64,000 bases of DNA from Botrytis cinerea B05.10 (Eukaryota; Ascomycota; Leotiomycetes; Helotiales; Sclerotiniaceae). The stretch is taken from NCBI RefSeq assembly GCF_000143535.2, contig NC_037316.1, positions 1,240,001 through 1,304,000 of the forward strand, given 5' to 3'. Below, piece after piece: positions 23,073 to 33,443 of this stretch (position 1 is the stretch's first letter; each line of letters begins with the position of its first letter). The position numbers and the translations under genes were made by a program. The notes under the pieces are model-generated. The model searched no databases. It saw only the letters and a program-made list of their open reading frames with translations, and was not told the origin of the DNA.

Positions 23073-23946
23073 TGGGTCTTCATGGACGAATTTGTTTTCG
23101 GTGCTGAAGGTGCAAAGGTGTGTCAAGAAATTAGATATTTGAAAGAAGTCTGGGTGATCTTCTGGATCCTCCCTCTTCTTTGTACTTTGGATCATTTGTA
23201 CCTTCATCATCATTCGCCAATCATTTGGGCGGTTCATGTTTTTGGAAGGAAATGTTTGTTGGTAGTTTAAGCGTTGCGTATGGTACCGGGAAGTTATCTC
23301 CTGGATTGGATCCCTAGGATGGATCAATTGATTAACCACATATACTGGTATAGAAATAAAAACTCCTGATGTATCCACTGTCGGTAGAAAGCTATGTGAT
23401 GCGCGTGGATTTGTTATTGGATGGCTCTTTTCCCATCTACGTGATGCGACGAGTAGACACTGGTTGCAGTTGGTACAGCTGGCTCTATTTTGAACCTTGG
23501 ATATTTAAGAGGTAATAAAGCCCATATTTGAGGTACTCGAAGACGAGTCTTAAGTTTAAGGTCTATTGGTTTGTCAGTCTACTCGGCTTTGTTTGATTCT
23601 TGGTAAACATAGTGAAGTGCTCCAGTTCTGAAAGCTTCGCGTCGGCTCGAATTCACGGCCAACGTCAGAAGCGCCGTAGTGAAAATTCACTTCACCTTCT
23701 CGTCTAAGGTCTCTCGCTGATGTTGAATTCTACATTCCGTATTGGATAGCCTTGCAATAACTAACTTGCTTGATTTTACACGTTTTTCACAATACAGAAG
23801 AAATCCAAACTCTCGATTGATCAATTACACAAACAAAAGTGCACCATTAACAATTTCACACATAGCTTCGTCAACATCCAACAAATTGAATATTAAGTAA
23901 CACTATCGTTCATCCCAAGAAATTAAATCAAGAACGTCTACCAACA
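23073..23946. other. Intergenic
   Basis: 3' flank of the calcium sensor gene and promoter of the next gene. No coding or RNA feature was recognised. Confidence 0.6.
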
Positions 23947-26082
23947 ATGTCGCTATCCAAACCCTCCATACCCGTCCAACGATGTCCACCAAATTGCAGA
24001 GGCTGTGCGACATTCGCAGCTTTCGGCGGCGGATACTTTCCTCCTCAAACACCTGGCGGAGCATTGTACCAATGCTATGAATATGCTTTGGCGCTAGGTT
24101 TAATAGAAGGACCTCCTTCAAGTACGATTGAAAATGAGGATTTGGTACCTGCTCCATTGGCCATACCTGCTAAGTCGGCGAAACGTCCTACGGGCAAGCC
24201 TATTGCTCTTGCTGCCCAGAGTTCTCCTTCTCCTTCTTTCGTTCCATTTCCTGTGGGAGTGAGCAAGGCGACCAGGAAGAAAATGGAGGCAATAGCGGCC
24301 GGGCCATATTCATTCGAAGAAAAGGTAGAGTTGATGACTCTCGAGGCAGCTAAAGATCCGCAGTCCGCTTTGTACAGGTCGATCTTGGCAAAATCTCACC
24401 AGAATGATTCCTTTGCAGGACCGACGATGGCACAACTTGATAAAGACGCTACCTCTTCTTTACCTCTATCTGTTGCAGACGTCTACGAAGAGACAAATGC
24501 GACTTATCCTCTTGGTCATAGTTATCTGCCACCTGGTGTCGTCCCGCTTCCTAGTGATCTTTTATTTACGATCACGACATGTGGAGAACGATGCGCGACG
24601 AGTTTTGTGGGAATGTATGCAATGCGGATGCGAGATGCGTTTCAAGCTTCTGGGGTCGATATGCGGGCTCATGAAGTAAAGGGGGAGTGGGAAAAGACGG
24701 GGGCGAAGCGATGGCTGTATAGTTTGGGGACGGATAAGGATAAGGAAAAGGTGAACAAGATTCTAAGGAAGGGGAAAGATGTGGTCATGGCACAGGAGAA
24801 GAGAGGGGTTAGCACGTTCAAGTTGTTGAAAGAATATGAAAATTTACGCCAGGATATAGAGAGGGAGAGGGTGAAGGACATGGGGGTAGAGAATCCGTTT
24901 CAGGATGTGGCGAAGGCGATTGGAGATGCCCAGGAATCGGATGATGGTCTCCAGTCAGAGCCTAACCTACTGCCTGGCAGAACGTTGCTAAGAGCGGTTG
25001 AGAAAGTTGTAAGAGAAAGCTTCGATCCTATCGATTGGCAAGGTCCGGATCGGGATTGGCCAGGAGCTGATGCTAGCATTTCCACCCTACCACCACGACA
25101 GCGACCATTGCAGAGTTGTGGCATAAACGGACTTGTGAGCGACGACCCGGACGACGAGTCTGCATGCACTAGTTTTGTCCAATTGAAGCGTACAAAGCCG
25201 ATGGACTTCAAGTGGTACTCTCGGAGTAACGAATTCGAGAAACCGAAATATGAATGGCCACAGCAAGTGAGATGTATAATGAGCAATGGAACAATTCGCG
25301 AGCGTTCGATGGGGCCGTTCTATGGCGAAATATCTGACAGACTCTCTATGTTAAAGCAGCATACTATAAAGCAGAACATTGCTGCAGATAACACACTGGA
25401 CTTCGTGAACATATCGTGGCAGTTCATGGCAAAGGCAATGAATATCTGTGATTGGTACTGGGACGAAGAAAAGCGCATATTGGTAAAAGGTTATAGCGAT
25501 CACAATGATTACAAGAAAGACTGCGATCGGATTGACCGAGAGTTGGATAATTGGAAGGCGATTATCAAAGAAGGGATGGAGACTCCAATCAACTCTGGAG
25601 ATTTGTCCAAGAAGGAACTTCGATATGCTACGATTGGCGAGCATTTATTACGGCAATGGAAAGAAGGACCGGGAATCATGGTTTCCAAAACCCCTAGTGA
25701 TGAAAGGATGGAGGGATCTCTTCTTGCTCCCCACACCACCGATAACGCTTCGCATATCAACTATCTCAATGCTCGTATTGCTGATGCAGCCAAACATCGA
25801 GCTGAAATCGAAAGCAAGTGGAATCATGATACTGCACCTCAAGATGTCTTCCGGGCCAGAAGAGAGTTGCTTGCACATATAGATGTGTTGGAGGATTTAA
25901 AGATCGAGATCGAAACGCTTAATCGTCAAGAAGAAACAGGACAGAGTCCCATTTTCACAGACAAGAAGACGAGAAGAGAGTTGAGTTTGTGGGAGAGGGA
26001 ACGTTCAGAAGAGATGCGTTTGTGGGAAAGAAAACCGGGAGGTGAAAATAATAGACAAAGTTCTGATGCTAGGACGAAATGA
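23947..26082 (+). CDS. Hypothetical protein, 711 residues, single exon
   Basis: I do not recognise this protein. The frame is a long uninterrupted ATG-initiated ORF with fungal codon usage, so it is very likely a gene. The N-terminus has a Cys cluster (RCPPNCRGC, 12-20) with nearby aromatic and Gly residues (GGGYFPP). A Pro/Ser/Ala-rich linker (about 55-110) is followed by a helical, charged region. A second Cys pair, TTCGERCATSF, lies near 211-220. The middle has Trp- and Asp-rich patches (DWQGPDRDWPGAD, DFKWYSRSNEFEKPKYEWP), and the C-terminus is a charged coiled-coil-like stretch (RARRELLAHIDVLEDLKIEIETLNRQEE). No signal peptide or membrane segment is visible. Lack of introns is unusual beside its multi-exon neighbours. 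Confidence 0.8.
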   Translation: MSLSKPSIPVQRCPPNCRGCATFAAFGGGYFPPQTPGGALYQCYEYALALGLIEGPPSSTIENEDLVPAPLAIPAKSAKRPTGKPIALAAQSSPSPSFVPFPVGVSKATRKKMEAIAAGPYSFEEKVELMTLEAAKDPQSALYRSILAKSHQNDSFAGPTMAQLDKDATSSLPLSVADVYEETNATYPLGHSYLPPGVVPLPSDLLFTITTCGERCATSFVGMYAMRMRDAFQASGVDMRAHEVKGEWEKTGAKRWLYSLGTDKDKEKVNKILRKGKDVVMAQEKRGVSTFKLLKEYENLRQDIERERVKDMGVENPFQDVAKAIGDAQESDDGLQSEPNLLPGRTLLRAVEKVVRESFDPIDWQGPDRDWPGADASISTLPPRQRPLQSCGINGLVSDDPDDESACTSFVQLKRTKPMDFKWYSRSNEFEKPKYEWPQQVRCIMSNGTIRERSMGPFYGEISDRLSMLKQHTIKQNIAADNTLDFVNISWQFMAKAMNICDWYWDEEKRILVKGYSDHNDYKKDCDRIDRELDNWKAIIKEGMETPINSGDLSKKELRYATIGEHLLRQWKEGPGIMVSKTPSDERMEGSLLAPHTTDNASHINYLNARIADAAKHRAEIESKWNHDTAPQDVFRARRELLAHIDVLEDLKIEIETLNRQEETGQSPIFTDKKTRRELSLWERERSEEMRLWERKPGGENNRQSSDARTK

Positions 26083-26679
26083 TCTGACAAGTGGGCAAAG
26101 AGGTTAAGTGAGGGAGGAGATGTGGAGTTGTAATTCTGCATAAATATCAGATTGAACATGGAATCAGGATAGATACTTGGGGTATATTAACAGGATCGCT
26201 GATCAACTGTCACTTTAGTTTGGATGTTCCGTTATTGAGATTGGTTAATACGTATGCAGTTTTACATAGGTTCTGGTAGTATGAATACGCTCTTCCTTTT
26301 TTATGTTTTTCATGTCTGATTGATGGAATGCCTGCTTGCCTATGAGGATTAGGTATACAGTATCGACTCGGTCATATATATAGTTGTTGATAGCACAAAG
26401 TCTGTTATTAGGAAAAAGTGTCAATGTGTTTTTGAGTATGCTTCGTTCGTGATGTTCCAACCGTGTTCCCTCCAAGGGAAGTTGTCGATCGAATTCAGTA
26501 GGCGGTGTGGCATGATCGATCCGAGCCGTTTATGGAAAGGATACCTGCTTAGGTAAGCTTATAACCTTATTTCTTAGTTCACACATCATGTGTCACCGTG
26601 GACTTCGGAGAAGGATTTCCTCTTAATTAAAACATCCTAAACACAACCCAAAAAGATATCCTTGACAACCCAAAACACG
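26083..26679. other. Intergenic
   Basis: Spacer between two rightward genes: the 3' flank of the unknown gene and the promoter of SVF1. Nothing else seen. Confidence 0.6.
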
Positions 26680-27991
26680 ATGAATTGGTTTAAACAGACG
26701 TGTGCCTCTCCCTAATATTTGATAAAGCCACCTGCTAAAATTCACAGACTCGCAAATGTCGTGGGAACTGAGGAGCCAGAGTATGGTTCTGCAGGTATTC
26801 GCACGGTAACAGCTCAAGCTGAGAAAACTCCCTACACCGAGTTGACGAAGAACGATTTGAAATGGAAGGCTCTAGAGAGTACAAATGTAGAGACTCAGAC
26901 CTTCTATATGATCTCAGATGAGGGTAAAGTCGCATCTGTTCAGATGATTTACAACAATGTGGCGTATGTTTGACCCGTGCACTTATGAGATGCATCACAC
27001 GTCAAGGTAACATTACACTAACGCCGGATGCAGCGGACTTCGAACAACTTGTCAACTGAACGTCAAAGTATTCAACCACAAAGGCCCAAAACAGTCTGAC
27101 CATCTCTGGCTTTCAGATGCACTCGAAAACTATGGCTTTGACGAAGAAATGGTTTCGTTCTACGCCGACGGCCTTTCCATCGCTTTGAACGAAGCTGGTG
27201 ACGAATACACCATCAAAGCCGCTCGTAATGAGTCTGGGCTTGTTAACCTTGTATTCAAGCGCGCGGCCCCTGGCTTCCAGGTGGGAGAGAATGGAACTAC
27301 CTACTACGGTACTGATCCCGCCGCACCATGGGGAGAGATGAGACATCGATTCTGGCCTCGTTGCACCGTCACCGGTACAATTACCACACCCGAGAAGAAC
27401 TACGACTTCAAAGGACGCGGAATTTTCATTCACGCTATCCAAGGCATGAAGCCTCACCATGCTGCTGCAAAATGGAATTTTGTGACTTTCCAAACACCTA
27501 CCTACTCCGCTATCATGATGGAGTTCACAACCCCTGCTTCTTACGGCCACACATCTGTGAATGTTGGAGGTATTGTGAAGGACGGCGAGATCGTATACGC
27601 CGGTGCTACCAACACTGTAAAGCATACTGAGTCGAAGGAAGACCCAGAGACTATGTGGCCCGAACCCATCTCAGCTGAGTATAAATGGGAAGGCAAGAGC
27701 AAATCTGGTGAATTCTCTGCAATTCTGAGTGGACCGCTCGGGGAAAGAACAGACAGAGTTGATATTCTATCACACATTCCCAGCTTCATCAAATCGGTTG
27801 TTGGAGGGGTTGTGGGAACCAGACCTTTCTGTTACCAGGTAAGCTATCAGGCGGCGTTTTAATTTATTGATGTTAACATTTTATAGTGGGCTATCCCCCC
27901 AACCAACTCCCTCGTCCTCAAGATTAAGGACGGAGAGGCAGCCGTAGAGGAGCAAGGCACACTCTTTGGTGAATCAACCTTCATCTTGTAG
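26680..27991 (+). CDS. SVF1: Survival factor 1 (Svf1-like)
   Basis: Member of the Svf1 family, needed in yeast for survival under oxidative and cold stress and linked to ceramide transport from the ER. It has a lipocalin-like double-barrel fold. Exons are 26680-26699 (20 nt), 26748-26963, 27034-27838 and 27887-27991, giving 381 residues. The start reads MNWFKQTLANVVGTEEPEYG after splicing, which matches the family N-terminus with its amphipathic helix. Conserved stretches include WKALESTNVETQTFY, HLWLSDALENYGFDEEMVSF, PWGEMRHRFWPRC and GIFIHAIQGMKPHHAAAKWNF. It ends GTLFGESTFIL. It is shorter than yeast Svf1 (481 residues). Convergent with the downstream GST. Confidence 0.94.
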
Positions 27992-28672
27992 AAGCAATGC
28001 GAAGTATACAGATTCCAAAGATTACAAATGAGGGCCTCATGATAATATAGAAGTTGGCCAATGCTTATATTTATAGTCTTGAATATTGCGCATTAACATA
28101 ACAATCGTTTACCTGCTTCTGCGAAAGCAGGAGGAGCCGTGAAGAAGGGCTTTTTATGGGTTCTTCTTTTGCTTCCTTTCTCTACGGCTCGTTTCTACAG
28201 ATTGAGAATGGTTTTAATTGGATGATTTTTTGAAAGGGATACGAATGGTATTGTAGGGCTTTTGTAATTCGTTTTAGCCTAGAATATCATTACAGTCTCG
28301 TTATACCTACTCTCATTTCATGATGTGATGTGATAGCATGAATCCCTACTAGGACATGGTACTAAATTACAAGCAACTATGTGTAGATGAAAAAGATTAG
28401 CACAGGTTATACAATTACATAACCTTGAACTAAAACTTTATTTCAGTATCTTGTCTCGCCTTCATAATCAATTTTCAGTCCAATGCTCATAGTCTGGCAT
28501 TGAACAATTTACTGTCAAGTTTCCGTATAGAAAAAGCGGAACAATCCAATAGCATTTAATATTCTCACTCAGTTCAATTTTCTAATTAATTCAGTATTCA
28601 ACACTATCGAACATTGTATTGAGATCCAATATATGGCTCGTCAGAGTGACCAACCACGGGTCTTCCATTCCC
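27992..28672. other. Convergent 3' intergenic region
   Basis: AT-rich spacer between the stop codons of SVF1 and the second GST gene, presumably holding both 3' UTRs. No feature recognised. Confidence 0.6.
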
Positions 28673-29467
28673 TCAAAGCGGCAATTCACCACTCTTAGCA
28701 GCCGCCTTATCCTCAAAGACCTTTTTCACAGAAGGTCTCTCCATCAGTCTCGTATGCCACGCAAAGAAATTGGGATAATCCTTCTCCATCTCCAACTCTC
28801 CTGCGCGGTCACCAAAAATCCACGGGATCCCCTCGTTCCACATCACAAATGATAGATCAGCATATGTGCATTTATCACCCACCAACCATTCTTTCCCCTT
28901 CAGATGTCTATCCAATACGTACAAGACGCGTTTGATCTGTGCCAGAAAACGGTCGATAACGCTATCCACTTTCTCGCTGTGCATTTTTGTAAACCAGTGG
29001 GCTTGCCCGAAGTAGGGTCCTTGGCCGGACATTTGGAAATGTAGCCATTGTTTTGTGTGGTAGCGTTCGGGAGAGCTGGTGTAGCTTAGTTGGGTGGTTT
29101 GGTCGTAGGTGTCGATGAGGTATTCGATTATGGCGCCGGATTCCCAGAGGGTGAGCGAGGTGTTGGGGTCGGTTATGGCGGGGACGCGGCCGTTGGGGTT
29201 GAGGGTTTCATAGGGTTCTTTTTTGAGGTCGGAGAAATCTGAAGGGAGGGGGGGTTAGGTCGGGGGTTGGAGGGTGGGGTAAGGAGGGATTGAATGGTGG
29301 AGCGAACCTAGGAATTTGGTGGTGTATGGGATTTTGAGTTCTTCTAGAATGATGGAGACTTTCCATGGATTGGGCCCAGTTACTGTCTTGTGGTCAGTAT
29401 TGTGCTTGGTGTTTGTATCTCATGATTTCGACTTACTGTGGCTGTAGAGAGTGATTGGTTGAGTCAT
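28673..29467 (-). CDS. Glutathione S-transferase, Ure2p-like
   Basis: Cytosolic glutathione transferase. Exons are 29467-29437, 29382-29308 and 29238-28673, giving 223 residues. The start MTQPITLYSHITGPNPWKV is typical of fungal Ure2p-like/YfcG-type enzymes. The thioredoxin-fold domain continues with KKEPYETLNPNGRVPAI, the conserved cis-Pro loop, and SLTLWESGAIIEYL, which contacts glutathione. The C-terminal helical domain has the GKEWLVGDKCTYADLSF motif that stabilises the GST fold. The acceptor used for exon 2 (CAAGACAG|TA) is the one that keeps the frame; a nearer AG does not. It is divergent from the FHIT gene. Confidence 0.92.
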
Positions 29468-30638
29468 ATTGATGAATGAATGGAGTTTACTTTTTTTTTT
29501 GTGATTATTTGATATGTGAACAAGCTATCTCAAACAGGATTCGAGAAGAGAAATTGAGGAAGTTTTGTTATATTTTTATAATAATGTCGTCGTCGTCATC
29601 GTGATCTCGTGTGGGAACTACCCTCCACCGAGTAGCGACAACTTCAGACATCGAACAGTAACAAACCTTCCGTATTCCCCGTTGCTATGAATCGAAAACC
29701 CTCCGTGGAGCTAGGGAAGGTTTTTTGAGTCTCTTGCCAATGTCTCCATGATTGATTACAAAATCAAGACTTTAATCTCACGATTTGCGCCCTCGCACAC
29801 AGGTGGTGATGATTACAAATCTCCAATACATTCACCGTGAATTCACAGATGTATATATAATCATTACCATCTCCAAGCAAAACGCCGATGGAGATGGCAG
29901 AATTCTTGGAAAGCATATGAAACCCTCCGCAATAAGTGGACATCGGTGTAGGTCTCTTGAGCAGCGGGGAAAGTGTATATAAATTCCCATGATCCGTTTT
30001 TGAGTGCTAGAAACGCGGAATGAGTGAAGAGATAAATTTAACTAAGCGTACTGTTCTCACAAGCAGCAGACTTCAGCTTGCGTTGTGGTTCATTGTCAAA
30101 TTATATGTAGCCCCTTTCACTGATCAAGGCTATCTGAAAATAATTTCCTGGGCGGATTTGTGTTCGAATGCAATCAGCTGTCTTCTTTAACTTCTAAGGA
30201 AACATCAGATAATTCACAAAGCACTTGCGAAATGTACCAATACCTCCACTTGGTATCCATGTTGTTATTGATATTGATGTTATGAGGAAGTCAAAATCTT
30301 GCAGCTGCAGAAGATTAGCCCTGCCACAAGTGGGTGTATGAACTGACAGAACACAGATATTTTGAAAATTAATGTGATATTTGCTTACAGATTGAATCAT
30401 AACAAAATAGATTTTGATATCAAAGAATCGAAGAATGAATTTATCATAAAATTTGAAAGTTCAGAAGAGTCTCGTTAGTCTATGCACCCACTGATGTTCG
30501 TGCCGGCATTCATCATGACTAAGCAGAAAAGCGCCACACCAGACAGAGAACTCTCCTTTCCCTCGTATGTCAATTCATCTCACGAGTCAGATAAACCATA
30601 TCCCCTTTTAATCCAACCAATTCTATGATATTCAGGAT
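29468..30638. promoter_or_regulatory. Divergent promoter, GST and FHIT gene
   Basis: 1.2-kb spacer between divergent starts. AT-rich, with no convincing ORF or RNA gene. A CCCCT (stress-element-like) core lies at about 30602, too short to weigh much. Confidence 0.5.
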
Positions 30639-31485
30639 ATGATCATACGACCAGCATTCCATCGAATACGACTCGTAGGATTTTCATCTCTCCACCTCCA
30701 ATCCCGCACTATGACCTCCAGCACACCCCCCAAAACCCTGATACATTTTGGGAAATTCGAAGTCACGGATCAGGCAAGTCGGATACGAGCGAGAGACTCA
30801 AACCACAATGCGGATCTCTAAACTTCCTTCCTAACTTCATTCCAGGTCTTCCACAAATCAAGCTATTGCTACTGTCTCGTAAACATCAAGCCCATCCTCC
30901 CCGGCCACGTGCTCGTGATCCCTTACCAGCACCACCCACGCATGACAGATCTCTCACGTGCCGAGCTCGACGATATCTTTTCGACGACGCAGAAAGTGCA
31001 AAAGATGCTCGCGGCTCATTATTTCCCGGGCCAAAATCTCAGCGAAGGTTCCTTCAATATTGCAATTCAAGATGGGCCGGAGAGTGGTCAAACGGTACCG
31101 CATTTTCACTGTCATGTCATACCGCGCACGAAAGAGAGCGCGACGATTGGAGATGGGATTTATGACAAGTTGCAGGGAGAGGAGGGAAACTTGGGGGGTG
31201 GACTTTGGGATCGAGCTGCACAGCTGGGGGAGAGACCGGCGCAGAAAGGAAAATTCCCAAGGGTGGATGACGAGGATAGGTTGCCAAGAAGGTGAGTCTG
31301 GATTTTGTTTCAAATGCCTTTTTCTTGGGAATTTTTGTCTTGGTGATGGATCCAGGTGTTAGGGTTGTGACTTACTGATTGATTTTTGATGATGCAGTGC
31401 GGAGGTGATGAACCAGGAAGCCGCTCTTTTTAGAGAGCAGATGCAAAAGCTGGGGTACAGTGAGATGGAGCAACACGATCAATGA
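30639..31485 (+). CDS. HNT2: FHIT/Hnt2-type diadenosine polyphosphate hydrolase
   Basis: HIT-superfamily dinucleoside polyphosphate hydrolase (Ap3A/Ap4A). Exons are 30639-30773, 30846-31291 and 31398-31485: 222 residues from the first ATG, or 198 from the ATG at 30711. The domain reads CLVNIKPILPGHVLVIP and SFNIAIQDGPESGQTV. The histidine triad HFHCHVIPR has catalytic histidines at 131, 133 and 135 of the long form. The extra 24 residues of the long form (MIIRPAFHRIRLVGFSSLHL) are basic and acid-free like a mitochondrial presequence, so two starts could give two locations. Intron 1 has a GC donor (CAG|GCAAGT). The loop between triad and C-terminus is longer than in human FHIT (147 residues). 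Confidence 0.93.
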
Positions 31486-31920
31486 ATAATTATCAAAGTC
31501 GTAAAACTCCCAGCTAAATAAATAGACGTCAATGTTTCCATGGCTATTATAAGATCTAGTGATCTCCAAACCATCAATTCTCTTTTTACAACAAGCAATA
31601 CACAGTATATCTACACTTTTCCAGTTATTATTCAGCGGCGAAAATCCATCTCCAGCTCTGCTTCTACTCATGCTCATTATTTCCAGCCCCTTATTGAACC
31701 CCATCCACGTAGATCACAAATTCCATCTCGTCGTTTCGCCCATCCCATCCTCAACCCACAAGCTCGCTACGACCACTCGCGGCGCTTGGCTGAACCCGCT
31801 TTCCAACGATAGAAGTGCTGCTCATATATAAGAATAATAAATGGGATTTATCATTCAACATCGCTCTTCTCTTATGTCAAACCCAATCTCTGGTTGTAAT
31901 CTCAAGAGCAAATGTGATAT

Positions 31921-32061
31921 CTAGAAATCGTGCATGCGTCCAAGTAATTCCGCAAGTGCGGCGCCACTGCTCATTCTATTCGTAGCGAGGAATGCTCCTG
32001 TCGCTTTCGCTGATTCTTGTGCATCATTAATACACAAATACCTTCGGAATGTAGTAGCACC
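31921..32061 (-). pseudogene. Possible terminal exon or gene remnant
   Basis: After a plausible acceptor (TTTCATCAG) the minus strand encodes 46 residues, including TTFRRYLCINDAQESAKATG, and ends in TAG. Joined across a GTAAGA donor, an upstream piece (WVLKLVARPA) reads in frame. No initiating exon could be found. It may be the 3' end of a decayed or hard-to-model gene; no family recognised. Confidence 0.3.
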
Positions 32062-32185
32062 CTGATGAAAAGGTGGCGGAGTCAGTCAGCTCTTACTGCG
32101 GGTCTAGCAACCAACTTCAAAACCCATTCACTGCTTAAGCTTAAATTTAGTCAAATAGGCCTCCGTGTGTACTTGACGTTCCTTT

Positions 32186-32251
32186 AGCTGGATTAAATAT
32201 CTTCTTATACTCCCTTATTACTATGAGTGTACGAAGATATTTAATCCAGCT
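32186..32251. repeat. Perfect 19-bp inverted repeat with 28-bp spacer
   Basis: Arms AGCTGGATTAAATATCTTC (32186-32204) and its exact reverse complement (32233-32251) flank 28 bp. The match continues imperfectly outward (CCT on both sides). A transcript would fold into a strong hairpin. It could be a tiny MITE-like insertion, an RNA structure or a protein-binding site. No transposase or clear target-site duplication was seen. Confidence 0.85.
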
Positions 32252-32299
32252 GTAGGCTTTCAATTCTACCATCAAGTTAATTCGACTCAATAGTCAGGA

Positions 32300-32919
32300 T
32301 CCACGATCTTCCATCCGTTTTCTCCAGTATCTCCCGCGCTTATCACGAATATTCCAAACCCCGACCTCTTCAAATATGACACTAATATCTCACCCCCAAA
32401 CCCACTCATCGCATTCATCATCTCCTCACTCCCCCCTTCTACCCTCGCAATTCCCATCTGGCCCTACACATCCATTACCACCATCAGCATCAGCACACTC
32501 CTCCCTACCTTCCCCAACCAACCCTACAAGTACACCCTCCACTTTCCTACCAACAAATCCTGAATGTTTTCCTCCTCCCTCTCCTCATTCTCCAACAATC
32601 CCCCCCACCTTCCCACCACCACACCGCCTTCCTCTCCCCTCCCTGCACCACCCTCCCCACCAAATTCCACTGCGACGACCGGAGAACACAAAGTTTACCC
32701 GCAGACACATCAGGCGTATATATCGTCCTTGAATCAGCACGCGAGGGAATCCAATGCGTTCTGCAGGCGATAGAGGGAAGTGCAGGATTGGAAATGGGAA
32801 AGAAGAGGTGGTGTGTGCAGAAGAGCGGGGTATGTTTGGTTGCTTTAGTGTTGGGGGATTTGAGAGAAAGGATGATGGGTAGGGGGGATAGGGTGGGCGT
32901 GGATCGGGCGGGGTTATAG
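32300..32919 (+). other. Unresolved coding-like tract
   Basis: Two plus-strand stretches show C-ending fungal codons and ordinary amino-acid composition. One is a piece with NIPNPDLFKYDTNISPPNPL and FPNQPYKYTLHFPTN, closed by TGA at about 32560. The other, in another frame, includes GVYIVLESAREGIQCVLQAI and runs to TAG at 32919. No splice join between them is clearly right and no start is evident. The minus strand is also open for stretches because of base skew. It may be a small real gene, a pseudogene, or an artefact of composition. Confidence 0.3.
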
Positions 32920-32951
32920 AGAGAGGATAGATATTGCTCGCTCGATGCAAT

Positions 32952-32981
32952 ATCATATCACATCACATCACATCACGTCAC
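32952..32981. repeat. (ATCAC)n-type microsatellite
   Basis: Repeated ATCAT/ATCAC units are visible, followed by a run of nine A. Confidence 0.6.
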
Positions 32982-33101
32982 TTCATGGCAAAAAAAAAAC
33001 ATCTTCTATTCCCTAGAGAACTTTTCTAAAAGCGAAATATATCATCACCATCATCAATATACTCAAGAGCTTCACAATAAACCCACAAATTCTTTTAAGC
33101 T

Positions 33102-33125
33102 ACTCACTCACTCACTCACTCACTC
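33102..33125. repeat. (ACTC)6 microsatellite
   Basis: Six tandem ACTC units are present, within a pyrimidine-rich tract that resembles a fungal core promoter. Confidence 0.8.
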
Positions 33126-33323
33126 ATATATCTCTCTCAACCACATCTTCTCTTTTCTTTTCCTTTTCTTTTCTCTCCATACACACACATTCTGAAAACA
33201 AGTCAAAATAATCAATCAATCAATCGACACGACCAAAACCACCAGCACAAAAACCACCACCACCAAAAAAAAAAAAGAAAAAAATCTCCAATATCACATA
33301 AACATGACTTCAAAAGGCTAGCC

Positions 33324-33443
33324 ATGAATTCCAAATCTGATTACCATTCTCACAATCAAAATCAAAATCAAATTTCCATCAACTACACCAAGACCCCTTT
33401 TGAAATATCCGCCTTCCCCTCTTCAACGACATCGAAAATTTGA
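33324..33443 (+). other. Candidate 39-codon small ORF after leader-like DNA
   Basis: CT-rich DNA (33100-33180) gives way to an A-rich, G-poor leader and a six-codon ORF (ATG at 33304). An ATG ORF of 39 codons (MNSKSDYHSHNQNQNQIS...) follows. The base-composition switch is what real fungal transcription starts look like. It may be a noncoding transcript or small-peptide gene. No homology is known to me. Confidence 0.2.

Noticed and set aside
26245..26475. 76-residue minus-strand ORF after the unknown gene
   Set aside because: It lies in a 3' flank with no recognisable features.
32376..32732. 118-residue Pro/Ser/His-rich ORF
   Set aside because: Its composition is that of a C-rich low-complexity tract. 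A different frame has better codon usage over part of the same DNA.
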